NCBI GenBank assembly: GCA_017552705.1
Contig: JAFZOY010000100.1
Coordinates: 1 to 50,654 of the forward strand
Source of the DNA: Bacteroidales bacterium
Lineage (GTDB): Bacteria > Bacteroidota > Bacteroidia > Bacteroidales > UBA1715
DNA length: 50,654 nt
Reading direction: 5' to 3'
Part shown: positions 43,195-50,654 of the stretch, piece by piece
Numbering within the stretch: position 1 is the stretch's first letter
Layout: every line of letters begins with the position of its first letter
The notes under the pieces: model-generated
Databases searched by the model: none
Seen by the model: the letters and a program-made list of their open reading frames with translations, nothing else
Told to the model about the DNA's origin: nothing
Position numbers and translations under genes: made by a program

Positions 43195-44043
43195 ATGACA
43201 ATTAACGATGTAAAAATAGGATTTCAGCAGAAATTGGCAACACTTTATGAGCCAAAAGAAATTCAATCAATATTTGAATTGATAGCTGAGAATTTGGGCT
43301 TTTCGGCAACCACGTTGCTTTTGAGCCGTGATGAAGAAATTTCCGAACAACAAAAAATTTATTTCGAGACCTGTCTCCGTCGGCTCGAACAATCGGAACC
43401 AGTGCAATATGTCCGTGGCAAGTCGGATTTTTATGGCTTGCTGTTTTCAGTGAGCCCGTCGGTGCTGATTCCACGGCTTGAAACCGAGGAATTGGTTGAC
43501 TGGATTATCAAGGAAAATTCGAATTGTTCGGGAAAAATCCTCGATTTGGGTACGGGAAGTGGTTGTATCGCAATTTCAATTGCAAAAAATGTGAGAAATG
43601 CGAAAGTAACCGCTGTCGATATTTCAGAAAAGGCGCTGGATGTTGCCCAGAAAAATGCCCAGCAACATCAGGTTGACGTTGCGTTTTGCCAAGCCGATAT
43701 GCTTGATGAGGAAAGTCTCTCGCAATTCACTGAGTATGATATGATTGTGAGCAATCCACCGTATGTGTGCAATTCCGAGAAAAAAGATATGCGTCCCAAT
43801 GTGCTGAACTACGAACCGCATTTGGCGTTGTTCGTTGACGACAGCAATCCGTTGCAGTATTACGATGCAATTGCGCGTTTCGCTTCGAAAAGCCTTGTGG
43901 ATGGCGGAAAAATCTACTGCGAAATAAACGAATCATTTGGAAACGAGACAGTTGCGCTGTTCGAATCCTATGGTTTTGTGAATTGCGAGATTCGGAAGGA
44001 TTTCTTTGGCAAGAATCGTTTCGTGAAAGCTGTAAAACAATAA
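43195..44043 (+). CDS. prmC: Peptide chain release factor N5-glutamine methyltransferase
   Basis: A 282-residue PrmC/HemK enzyme, which methylates the glutamine of the GGQ motif in release factors RF1 and RF2. The SAM-binding site DLGTGSGCIAISIA begins at residue 117, and the hallmark NPPY lies at 187-190. The substrate-side motif IPRLETEELVDW is close to the usual PRPETE. The start at 43195 is preferred because the -7 box lies just upstream, within the longer frame. It is followed after 26 bp by thiL. Confidence 0.95.
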   Translation: MTINDVKIGFQQKLATLYEPKEIQSIFELIAENLGFSATTLLLSRDEEISEQQKIYFETCLRRLEQSEPVQYVRGKSDFYGLLFSVSPSVLIPRLETEELVDWIIKENSNCSGKILDLGTGSGCIAISIAKNVRNAKVTAVDISEKALDVAQKNAQQHQVDVAFCQADMLDEESLSQFTEYDMIVSNPPYVCNSEKKDMRPNVLNYEPHLALFVDDSNPLQYYDAIARFASKSLVDGGKIYCEINESFGNETVALFESYGFVNCEIRKDFFGKNRFVKAVKQ

Positions 44044-44069
44044 TTTGCTTTGAAGTAATTTGTAACAAG

Positions 44070-45101
44070 ATGGAAAAACAAAAAACTCTTGAGGAAGTAG
44101 GCAAATTCGGACTAATCGACATACTTACAAAGGATTTCAAACAGTCAGGCTCAACCATCAAAGGTATTGGTGACGATTGTGCGGTGTTGGAATTAAACGA
44201 TTCTGAATATCAGTTGGTTACAACCGACCTAATGCTCGAAGGCATCCATTTCGACCTCATGTATTCTCCATTGAAGCATGTGGGTTATAAAGCAATAATG
44301 CAAAGTCTTTCAGATATTTATGCAATGAATGGCACACCGAAGCTGGCGACTGTTTCCGTGGCTGTTTCCGCTAAATTTACGGTTAATGCGCTCGAACAGT
44401 TGTACGACGGGATTCGTGTTGCGTGCGGACAGTATGGCGTGGAACTTATCGGTGGCGACACTTCGTCGTCGATGACGGGTATGGCGATTAGCGTGACAAT
44501 GTTGGGGACTGTCGGAAAACAAAACGTGACGTATCGAAAAGGCGCACAACCAAACGATTTGATTTGTGTTTCGGGTGATTTGGGCGCAGCGTATGCTGGT
44601 TTGCAGGTTTTGCAACGTGAAAAAGCTGTGTTCAACCAAGGGAAAGGCGCACAGCCGAAATTAACTGGCTATGAATATGTTCTGCAACGTTGCTTGAAAC
44701 CTGAAGCCCGAAAGGACGTGGTTGAGGAACTGGCAAAAGCTCATATTGTTCCCTCTGCTATGATTGACATTTCCGATGGTTTGTCGTCGGAATTGTTCCA
44801 CATTTGCAAGAACTCCAAGGTGGGCTGTAAAATCTATGAAGAAAAAATACCTGTGAACGAAGCCACTGGCGAAGTTTGCAAGGAATTCAGCATGGAGCCT
44901 ATCATTCCTGCCCTGCACGGTGGCGACGACTACGAACTGCTGTTTACGGTGCCGCTTGCGCAGTATGAGCAAATCGCCCGTATCCCTGATGTATCGGTAA
45001 TCGGCAATATTGTAGAGGCCGAACAGGGACTTATGATGGTGAGCCGTTCCGGTGACTATGTGCATTTGAAGGCGCAAGGATGGAACGAAGGAACAGTATA
45101 A
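44070..45101 (+). CDS. thiL: Thiamine-monophosphate kinase
   Basis: A 343-residue ThiL, which phosphorylates thiamine monophosphate to the active diphosphate. The family marks are present: GKFGLIDILTKDF at the start, GIGDDCAVL, TTDLMLEGIHFDL, the ATP-site region GYKAIMQSLSDIYAMNG, LIGGDTSS, IDISDGLSSELFHI and GGDDYELLFTV. The start at 44070 gives the normal N-terminus; an earlier in-frame Met lies inside prmC. No TPP riboswitch is seen upstream. It is probably co-transcribed with prmC. Confidence 0.96.
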   Translation: MEKQKTLEEVGKFGLIDILTKDFKQSGSTIKGIGDDCAVLELNDSEYQLVTTDLMLEGIHFDLMYSPLKHVGYKAIMQSLSDIYAMNGTPKLATVSVAVSAKFTVNALEQLYDGIRVACGQYGVELIGGDTSSSMTGMAISVTMLGTVGKQNVTYRKGAQPNDLICVSGDLGAAYAGLQVLQREKAVFNQGKGAQPKLTGYEYVLQRCLKPEARKDVVEELAKAHIVPSAMIDISDGLSSELFHICKNSKVGCKIYEEKIPVNEATGEVCKEFSMEPIIPALHGGDDYELLFTVPLAQYEQIARIPDVSVIGNIVEAEQGLMMVSRSGDYVHLKAQGWNEGTV

Positions 45102-45184
45102 GTTGTTGATTATTAGTTATGGATTTTAGGTTATAAAATCAATATGAAGTTGTGTTGCTGAATAAAAACTGTAATTTTTTTTAC

Positions 45185-45192
45185 TACTTTTG
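45185..45192 (+). promoter_or_regulatory. -7 box (TACTTTTG) of the DUF2723-asnS operon
   Basis: An exact TAnnTTTG match 21 bp before the ATG at 45214, overlapping an upstream in-frame TTG. No clear -33 element. Confidence 0.6.
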
Positions 45193-45213
45193 CACGAATT
45201 AAAAATAACACAG

Positions 45214-48200
45214 ATGGAGAAAACGTACAGACTGTATAACAACATTTTAGGATTCATCTCATTTATAGGGGCTTCCATTGTATATCTGCTCACAATAGAG
45301 CCGACAGTAAGCCTTTGGGATTGTGGGGAATTTATTGCCACAGCAGGCAAATTGGAAGTCGGACACCCGCCCGGGGCACCATTCTTCTTGCTGTTAGGTA
45401 GATTTTTCTCGTTATTCGCTTCGTCACCTGAGCAAATTGCAGCTTGTGTAAATACGATGTCGGCTTTGGCGAGTGGTGCTACAATTATGTTCTTGTTTTG
45501 GACTATCACCCACCTTGCCAAGAAGTTCTTCTCCAATAGTGAGTTAGATTTCACGAACATCATTCTTATATTGAGCTCTGGCTTGATTGGCGCAGGCGCA
45601 TATACATTTACCGACACATTCTGGTTCTCTGCCGTTGAAGGCGAGGTATATGGAATGTCGTCGTTGCTTACTGCCATTGTGTTCTGGGCTATCTTGAAGT
45701 GGGAAGACCATTTCGATGAGCCGGGAAGCGAACGATGGATTATTTTCATTGCATATATAATGGGATTGTCAATTGGTGTGCACCTTCTTAACTTGTTGAC
45801 AATCACTGCAATTGTGTTTGTGTATTATTTCAAGAAATTTGAACCGTCATTAAAGGGTATCATCTTCACTTGCTTGATTTCGTTTGCGTTCATCGCATTT
45901 ATGATGTGGGGAATCATAGCTGGTTCTATCGATGTTGCTTCAGGTTTTGAATTGTTCTGTGTAAATGTGCTTGGAATGCCGTATCAGTCGGGACTTATCG
46001 CTTGGTTGATAGTTTTGACTGTGGCGTTTGTTGCCGGCATTATTCTTACTAAGAGCAACTGCAACAAGTGGTTGAAAGTTGGTGTCGTGACGTTGATTGC
46101 CATTCTTCTTGGCATACCGACTCTAACCGACAATGTTCTTGTGTGGATTGTTATTCTGGCAGGAATTATTGCTGGTTTGTATTATGTGAACGAAAAAAGC
46201 AAATATGTGCTTAACACCGTTGTTAATGTATTGATGGTGATTATGATAGGCTATTCTTCGTATGCGATGATTATTCTTCGTTCGAACGCAGAAACGCCAA
46301 TGAACGAAAATGCTCCGAAGGATGCGTTCTCATTGCTGTCGTACTTGAACCGTGAACAATATGGTTCCACACCAATTTTGTATGGTCCATACTATAATGC
46401 TTCTCCGCTTTGGAAAGCCGATGGCAGCGCTGAGTTTAACGAAAAGTTCACATATACGCCACGCAACGGCAAATACGAAAAGGTTAGCAACGGTATGGAA
46501 TATGTGTGGAATCCCGATATGTGCACATTCTTCCCTCGTATGTACAGCCGTGAGGCTCACCACGTTCGGGCTTACAAATCGTGGGCAGGGATAAAGGACG
46601 GCGTAAATACTCGAAAGGTTCGCTACGACCGTGAAGGAAAAACATACAATATGCCGACATTTGGTCAGAATTTGCGCTATTTCTTCACGTATCAGGTATG
46701 CCACATGTATATGCGTTATTTTATGTGGAATTTCAGCGGTCGCCAGAATGATATTCAGGGACATGGTGAAATCGAACATGGCAACTGGATAACTGGTTTC
46801 AATGCAATCGACAAACATATGATCGGCGACCAGACGTATATCTCGGAAAAGGCAAAAAATACTCCGTCGCGCAATGTGTATTATATGTTGCCGCTCTTGC
46901 TCGGCCTTATTGGTTTGGTTTATCATATGAGCAGACGGAAATATGATTCGATTGTGGTGATTTTGCTGTTCCTTATGACTGGTTTGGCAATTATCGTGTA
47001 TCTGAACCAAAAACCGTATGAACCACGTGAACGTGATTATGCGTATGCAGGTTCATTCTATGCATATTGTATTTGGATAGGAATGAGCGTGTTGGCAATT
47101 TTCAATATTGTGAAAGGTGCGTTGAAGAATCCAAAACTGGGCACCGCGGTGGGACTTGTTGCCGCATTGCTCATCACGATTCCTGCTCCGGTGTTGTTGG
47201 CAACCGAAAACTGGGACGACCACGACCGTTCGGGACGCTATACCGCACACGATTTTGCGTACAACTATCTGCAAAGCTGCGATCCGAATTCAATGATTGT
47301 TACCGCTGGCGATAACGATACATTCCCATTGTGGTACATTCAGGAAATCGAGGGCGTGCGCACCGATGTGCGTGTGTTGTGTACGCCATTGTTGGCAACC
47401 GATTGGTATGCCCAGCAAATGAAACGCCAGGCGTATGAATCGGCTCCGCTTCCGATGAAACTCACGTCGGCGCAGGTGGGCAAAGGCATCCGCGATATGG
47501 TTGTTGTTCAGGAGTTTAGCAACGTGAAAGATAACTATGTGCGTCTCCACGATGCTATGGATGTTGTTCGCGACGACAAAATGTTGGTGAACCGCTATGG
47601 CGACAAATACAATTTTATCCCTGCGAAAAATCTTAAATTCGAGGTTGACAAACAACTTGCATTGCAAAACAATGCGGTTTCACAAAAAGATTCCTCAAGA
47701 ATCGTTGACGAAATTCAATTCAGATTGCCCGATAACAATGTGTATAAGAATAAGTTAGTGATTTACGATTGCCTTGATGACTTCAAATGGGATAGACCAT
47801 TGTATTTCACAAGCCAGTCGTCGGCAAGCGATTTGGGCTTGGACAGTTATCTCCGCTACGATGGCTTCGCGTTTAAATTCGTGCCGGTGAAGAACCAAGA
47901 CAGTCGGATTCCGTATATCGACACCGATGTTTTGTACGACAAGTTGATGAACGTGTATAAATGGCGCGGAATGGGCGAAAAAGGCGTGTATATGGATCAT
48001 TTCCACGAACGTACAACCCGTGTAATCGGCATCCGCCAGATGTTCAATTCGTTGGCGCTTGAATTGGTTGCCGAAAACAAAATCGATTCCGCTAAGAATG
48101 TGCTGAACAAATTGTGCGAAATCATGCCTGACTGGCAATTCCCATATTTCGACGATGCAGTTATTACAACGGGATACATTTATTATAAAATAAACGAGTT

Positions 48201-48459
48201 TGACGCTGCAAACCGCGAATTGAAAACGTATGCCGAAAATCTAATCGACGAAATTGAATGGTACAATTCGTTGAGCAAACAGCCTGCGCGCGCAAAAGAA
48301 GTTGAGTCTAGTAAAATTGATTATATCCGTACGGTTATTCAAATTTATCAGATTGCGTCGCAGTATAATCAAAAAGAATTCTGCGAGGAACTCGAACTTC
48401 GTTGGAACGACTTGGGTGAATACCCATTATCAGAATATATGAAAGTATTAAAAAATTAA
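45214..48459 (+). CDS. DUF2723 polytopic membrane protein (TMEM260-like, putative glycosyltransferase)
   Basis: A 1081-residue protein. The N-terminal half has about twelve hydrophobic helices (ILGFISFIGASIVYLLTI, GLIAWLIVLTVAFVAGIIL and others) with the DUF2723 signature TVSLWDCGEFIATAGKLEVGHPPGAPFF, including the acidic Asp-Cys-Gly-Glu of the first loop. The C-terminal half is soluble and begins after the last helix with VTAGDNDTFPLWYIQE. Its relatives include animal TMEM260, a protein O-mannosyltransferase, so transfer of a sugar from a lipid carrier to a secreted protein is plausible but inferred. Start 45214 is preferred over a TTG at 45190 that overlaps the -7 box. asnS follows after 3 bp. 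Confidence 0.88.
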   Translation: MEKTYRLYNNILGFISFIGASIVYLLTIEPTVSLWDCGEFIATAGKLEVGHPPGAPFFLLLGRFFSLFASSPEQIAACVNTMSALASGATIMFLFWTITHLAKKFFSNSELDFTNIILILSSGLIGAGAYTFTDTFWFSAVEGEVYGMSSLLTAIVFWAILKWEDHFDEPGSERWIIFIAYIMGLSIGVHLLNLLTITAIVFVYYFKKFEPSLKGIIFTCLISFAFIAFMMWGIIAGSIDVASGFELFCVNVLGMPYQSGLIAWLIVLTVAFVAGIILTKSNCNKWLKVGVVTLIAILLGIPTLTDNVLVWIVILAGIIAGLYYVNEKSKYVLNTVVNVLMVIMIGYSSYAMIILRSNAETPMNENAPKDAFSLLSYLNREQYGSTPILYGPYYNASPLWKADGSAEFNEKFTYTPRNGKYEKVSNGMEYVWNPDMCTFFPRMYSREAHHVRAYKSWAGIKDGVNTRKVRYDREGKTYNMPTFGQNLRYFFTYQVCHMYMRYFMWNFSGRQNDIQGHGEIEHGNWITGFNAIDKHMIGDQTYISEKAKNTPSRNVYYMLPLLLGLIGLVYHMSRRKYDSIVVILLFLMTGLAIIVYLNQKPYEPRERDYAYAGSFYAYCIWIGMSVLAIFNIVKGALKNPKLGTAVGLVAALLITIPAPVLLATENWDDHDRSGRYTAHDFAYNYLQSCDPNSMIVTAGDNDTFPLWYIQEIEGVRTDVRVLCTPLLATDWYAQQMKRQAYESAPLPMKLTSAQVGKGIRDMVVVQEFSNVKDNYVRLHDAMDVVRDDKMLVNRYGDKYNFIPAKNLKFEVDKQLALQNNAVSQKDSSRIVDEIQFRLPDNNVYKNKLVIYDCLDDFKWDRPLYFTSQSSASDLGLDSYLRYDGFAFKFVPVKNQDSRIPYIDTDVLYDKLMNVYKWRGMGEKGVYMDHFHERTTRVIGIRQMFNSLALELVAENKIDSAKNVLNKLCEIMPDWQFPYFDDAVITTGYIYYKINEFDAANRELKTYAENLIDEIEWYNSLSKQPARAKEVESSKIDYIRTVIQIYQIASQYNQKEFCEELELRWNDLGEYPLSEYMKVLKN

Positions 48460-48462
48460 GGT

Positions 48463-49905
48463 ATGTCTTTAAAAACTGAAATCAAGGCAATTCTAAATGC
48501 TTCTGAATTAAACACGCCCGTTGCTGTAAAAGGATGGGTTAAAAATTATAGAGGAAATAGTTATGTGATGTTCGCCGCTGTAAACGACGGCTCAACGTTG
48601 CAGAACTTGCAAATCGTGTTCGATACTGCAAAATTCAACGAAAACGATTTGAAGAAAATCACTGTTGGATGCTCGTTGAGCGTGGAAGGTATGTTGAAGG
48701 CTTCCGAAGGCAAGGGACAACGTGTTGAGGTTGTTGCCGAATCGTTCGAAGTGCTTGGCACCTGCGATCCCGACAAATATCCTATCCAGCCGAAAAAACA
48801 CTCGTTGGAATTCCTTCGTGAAAACGCCCATTTGCGTTTCCGCACAAATTTGTTCGGCGCGATTATGCGTGTCCGCCACAATATGATTTACGCAATCCAT
48901 ACGTTCTTTACCGAACGCGGATTCTACAATATCCACACGCCAATCATTACGGCTTCCGATTGCGAGGGCGCTGGCGAAATGTTCCAAGTTACCACATTGG
49001 ATTTGAACAACTTACCTAAGACTGACGACGGTGCAGTTGATTACAATGAGGATTTCTTCGGCAAGATGGCGAACCTTACCGTTTCGGGACAGTTGGAAGT
49101 GGAACTTGCATGTATGGCGTTGTCGAAAGTGTACACATTTGGCCCGACTTTCCGTGCCGAGAACTCCAACACAACACGCCACTTGGCTGAGTTCTGGATG
49201 ATTGAACCTGAAATTGCGTTCGCCGACATCAACGACGATATGGATATTGCAGAGGAATTCCTGAAATATTTGATTCAATATGCTCTCGACCACTGTCGCG
49301 AAGATTTGGAATTCTTGCAGGAACGCTTGATTCAGGAAGAAAAATCGAAACCAGAATCAGAACGCACTATGCCGTTGATTGAAAAATTGCAGTTCGTGCT
49401 TGCAAATGATTTCCAACGACTTACATACACCGAAGCAATTGAGATTCTTAAGAACTCGAAACCAAACCAAAAAGGTCAGTTCAAGTATAAGATTGATGGT
49501 TTCGGAGCTGATTTGCAAAGCGAACACGAACGCTATTTGGTTGAGAAACACTTCAAAAAACCTGTGATTCTAACGGGTTATCCAAAGGAAATCAAGGCGT
49601 TCTATATGAAACAAAATCCTGATGGAAAAACTGTTGCCGCAATGGATATTTTGTTCCCGGGCATCGGTGAAATCATCGGCGGTTCGGAACGTGAAGCCGA
49701 CTTCGACAAATTGAACAAACGTATCGAAGAACTTCATATTCCAATGAAAGATATGTGGTGGTATTTGGATACACGTCGTTTCGGAGCAGTTCCTCATTCA
49801 GGCTTCGGTCTTGGTTTTGAACGACTTATGTTGTTCGTAACAGGAATGACGAACATCCGCGACGTAATTCCTTTTCCACGTTATCCAAAATCAGCCGAAT
49901 TTTAA
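48463..49905 (+). CDS. asnS: Asparaginyl-tRNA synthetase
   Basis: A 480-residue class IIb aminoacyl-tRNA synthetase that charges tRNA-Asn. The N-terminal OB-fold anticodon-binding domain ([25 protein letters not shown]) precedes the catalytic core, which has motif 2 ([21 protein letters not shown]) and motif 3 ([15 protein letters not shown]). A helical insert near residues 280-320 is usual for the Bacteroidetes enzyme. Asparagine specificity follows from the [11 protein letters not shown] form and overall similarity. It lies 3 bp after the DUF2723 gene, and its stop TAA overlaps the next start as TAATG. Confidence 0.97.
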   Translation: MSLKTEIKAILNASELNTPVAVKGWVKNYRGNSYVMFAAVNDGSTLQNLQIVFDTAKFNENDLKKITVGCSLSVEGMLKASEGKGQRVEVVAESFEVLGTCDPDKYPIQPKKHSLEFLRENAHLRFRTNLFGAIMRVRHNMIYAIHTFFTERGFYNIHTPIITASDCEGAGEMFQVTTLDLNNLPKTDDGAVDYNEDFFGKMANLTVSGQLEVELACMALSKVYTFGPTFRAENSNTTRHLAEFWMIEPEIAFADINDDMDIAEEFLKYLIQYALDHCREDLEFLQERLIQEEKSKPESERTMPLIEKLQFVLANDFQRLTYTEAIEILKNSKPNQKGQFKYKIDGFGADLQSEHERYLVEKHFKKPVILTGYPKEIKAFYMKQNPDGKTVAAMDILFPGIGEIIGGSEREADFDKLNKRIEELHIPMKDMWWYLDTRRFGAVPHSGFGLGFERLMLFVTGMTNIRDVIPFPRYPKSAEF

Positions 49906-50342
49906 TGGGACAAGCCTTAGAATATGTAAGCAAAATCGCAAAGAACAGCTGTCAAGACCAACAGCTGTTCGATTTTGTGTCCGATTTCAGAAACCTTGCC
50001 ACAATGCTTCCTGCCGAAGTAAAAGACAAAGTTTCGGTTACGAGCGAAACGCTCACCATACAGGCCATGCAGTCGATGAGCTTCACGCTTTCCATTCTCG
50101 AGAAGGAGCCGTATAAAACGCTCAAAATCGGTACAGCGGGAAACGAAATGTTTCGGCTCTGGATTCAACTCAAACAAATTGCGCCCTACGATACCCGAAT
50201 CAGAGTGACACTTCGTGCAAATATTCCGCTGATTGCCCGTCCAATGCTGAAAAAGGCGAAACTTCAGGATTTTGTTGACAATCTTGCCCTTGCGTTGGGG
50301 CAAATTCCAGCCTACGCTTTCAGTGCGGCAAATATGAATTAA
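49905..50342 (+). CDS. Small START/SRPBCC-like protein of unknown function
   Basis: A 145-residue cytoplasmic protein with the helix-beta-helix pattern of the START/SRPBCC fold: a short first strand, DFVSDFRNLATMLP, strands SVTSETLTIQ and MSFTLSILE, TRIRVTLRANIP, and a long C-terminal helix. No ligand can be inferred. The ATG shares its A with the asnS stop (TAATG), so it is translationally coupled to asnS. A long stem-loop lies within its first 25 codons (49931-49977). A terminator follows directly. Confidence 0.7.
   Translation: MGQALEYVSKIAKNSCQDQQLFDFVSDFRNLATMLPAEVKDKVSVTSETLTIQAMQSMSFTLSILEKEPYKTLKIGTAGNEMFRLWIQLKQIAPYDTRIRVTLRANIPLIARPMLKKAKLQDFVDNLALALGQIPAYAFSAANMN
49931..49977 (+). 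other. Long stem-loop inside the start of the START-like gene
   Basis: GAACAGCTGT (49943-49952) and ACAGCTGTTC (49961-49970) are perfect complements around an 8-nt loop. The helix continues, after a 5-nt bulge, with CAAAATC (49931-49937) and GATTTTG (49971-49977). Seventeen pairs are possible in all, well beyond what chance coding sequence usually gives. It lies just downstream of the asnS stop and could act as an attenuator, RNA-processing site or translation brake. Confidence 0.5.
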
Positions 50343-50367
50343 CGCTTTCCCGTGCGTTAAATTTTTT
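50339..50367 (+). terminator. Rho-independent terminator of the asnS operon
   Basis: TTAACGC (50339-50345) pairs with GCGTTAA (50354-50360) across an 8-nt loop, followed by ATTTTTT. It overlaps the stop codon of the last gene. Confidence 0.8.
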
Positions 50368-50395
50368 GCAAATACACAAACATTTCCCTCTTCTG

Positions 50396-50587
50396 TCACG
50401 GTTCTTTCATTAAAGATTCCTCATTCCGCTTCGCTCCATTCGGAAGGACGCTCGTTTGGTTAATTAGGCGGGCAGACAAGTAACATTGTTTTTCCTGTTA
50501 ATTCGACTGCCCGCCTTTATCATCCTCGAAAGTCGTCATTTCGAGCGATAGCGAGAAATCTGCAAATGTTAAATGAAAGAACCGTGA
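50396..50587. mobile_element. MITE-like nested-palindrome element
   Basis: Perfect 16-bp terminal inverted repeats (TCACGGTTCTTTCATT at 50396-50411 and its complement at 50572-50587; 21 of 23 when extended inward) bound about 190 bp without a gene. Three further hairpins lie inside: TTCCG/CGGAA (50424-50445), AGGCGGGCAG/CTGCCCGCCT (50466-50516), and a REP-like ATTTC-GAGC-GATA-GCGA-GAAAT (50538-50559) with a GNRA-type loop and tandem G-A mismatches. No transposase and no target duplication are seen. It could be a non-autonomous element or a structured repeat. Confidence 0.5.
50466..50516. terminator. GC-rich inverted repeat, possible terminator
   Basis: AGGCGGGCAG and CTGCCCGCCT pair perfectly (10 bp) around a 31-nt spacer that itself holds TAACA/TGTTA. 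A short TTTAT follows. It is the central arm of the nested-repeat element. Confidence 0.4.
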
Positions 50588-50608
50588 TTTTTCCTATCTT
50601 GCACCCGT

Positions 50609-50642
50609 TTTGTAGAGACGCGATTAATCGCGTCTCTACAAA
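50609..50642. repeat. Perfect 34-bp palindrome
   Basis: TTTGTAGAGACGCGATT followed by its exact complement. Similar GTAGAGACGCGATT-type palindromes occur as dispersed repeats in many bacteria, including cyanobacteria and Bacteroidetes (from general knowledge). It ends 12 bp before the right edge. Confidence 0.75.
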
Positions 50643-50654
50643 CAAAAAACGACA

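Larger units (their letters stand above)
50368..50654. other. Gene-free right end of the window
   Basis: Together with the terminator just before it, this is the only stretch near 300 bp without a gene. It holds the MITE-like element and the palindrome listed separately. No open frame, tRNA or promoter of note was found. Confidence 0.7.

Noticed and set aside
45122..45140. GATTTTA / TAAAATC hairpin after thiL
   Set aside because: Pure A-T pairs save one and no T-run; probably chance in AT-rich intergenic DNA.
1..50654. CRISPR arrays, tRNA or rRNA genes, prophage or intact IS elements
   Set aside because: No regularly spaced repeats, no tRNA cloverleaf in any intergenic gap, and no transposase, integrase or phage structural genes were found.

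Overview
The window looks like part of a chromosome from an uncultured member of the Bacteroidales. Several things point that way. Four predicted secreted proteins carry type IX secretion system (T9SS) C-terminal sorting domains. Many genes are preceded by the TAnnTTTG -7 box of the Bacteroidetes primary sigma factor and few have a Shine-Dalgarno sequence. Families typical of the phylum are present (DUF5686, DUF2723, CarboxypepD_reg-like, a DUF4369-like thioredoxin). The window opens inside a gene and closes in a cluster of palindromic repeats, so it may be a whole assembly contig that broke at repeats (inference). I see no tRNA, rRNA, CRISPR array, intact insertion sequence or prophage.

Layout. 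1-1.7 kb: the tail of a membrane protein, translationally coupled to a DUF1846 protein and closed by a bidirectional terminator. 1.7-19.5 kb is a cell-surface region: a T9SS type A protein on the minus strand, then on the plus strand a two-domain alkaline phosphatase (T9SS type A), an overlapping DUF5686 outer-membrane barrel, and a 3120-residue multidomain adhesin-like protein with a type B (CHU_C) sorting domain. 19.5-26.5 kb: a tight minus-strand operon of polysaccharide deacetylase, family 2 glycosyltransferase, a small secreted protein, a small membrane protein, mfd and a DUF5131 protein. 26.7-30.4 kb: an XRE regulator fused to a beta-rich domain, a TlpA-like thioredoxin, birA and an AlbA_2/Schlafen-like protein. 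30.4-33.8 kb: a minus-strand operon of a T9SS-sorted deacetylase, a TPR-CAP protein and rnhB. 33.9-36.1 kb: dgt, then a likely small RNA gene converging on an orphan PD-(D/E)XK nuclease-like protein that resembles CdiA C-terminal toxins. 36.3-50.3 kb: a CAP/OmpA-like secreted protein, plsY, a type IIA topoisomerase A subunit, ribD, prmC, thiL, a DUF2723 membrane protein, asnS and a small START-like protein. 50.4-50.65 kb: a MITE-like nested-repeat element and a perfect 34-bp palindrome.

The genome is compact. Most same-strand neighbours are 2-10 bp apart or overlap, and converging genes end 3-8 bp apart or overlap at their stop codons. Most housekeeping genes look ordinary. The items most worth a second look are the roughly 120-nt RNA gene at 35.3 kb beside the orphan nuclease-like gene, the alkaline phosphatase whose first domain has lost its catalytic residues, the compositional mosaic in the giant surface protein, the long stem-loop at the start of the last gene, and the nested-repeat element at the right end. 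All family assignments come from reading motifs, without database searches.
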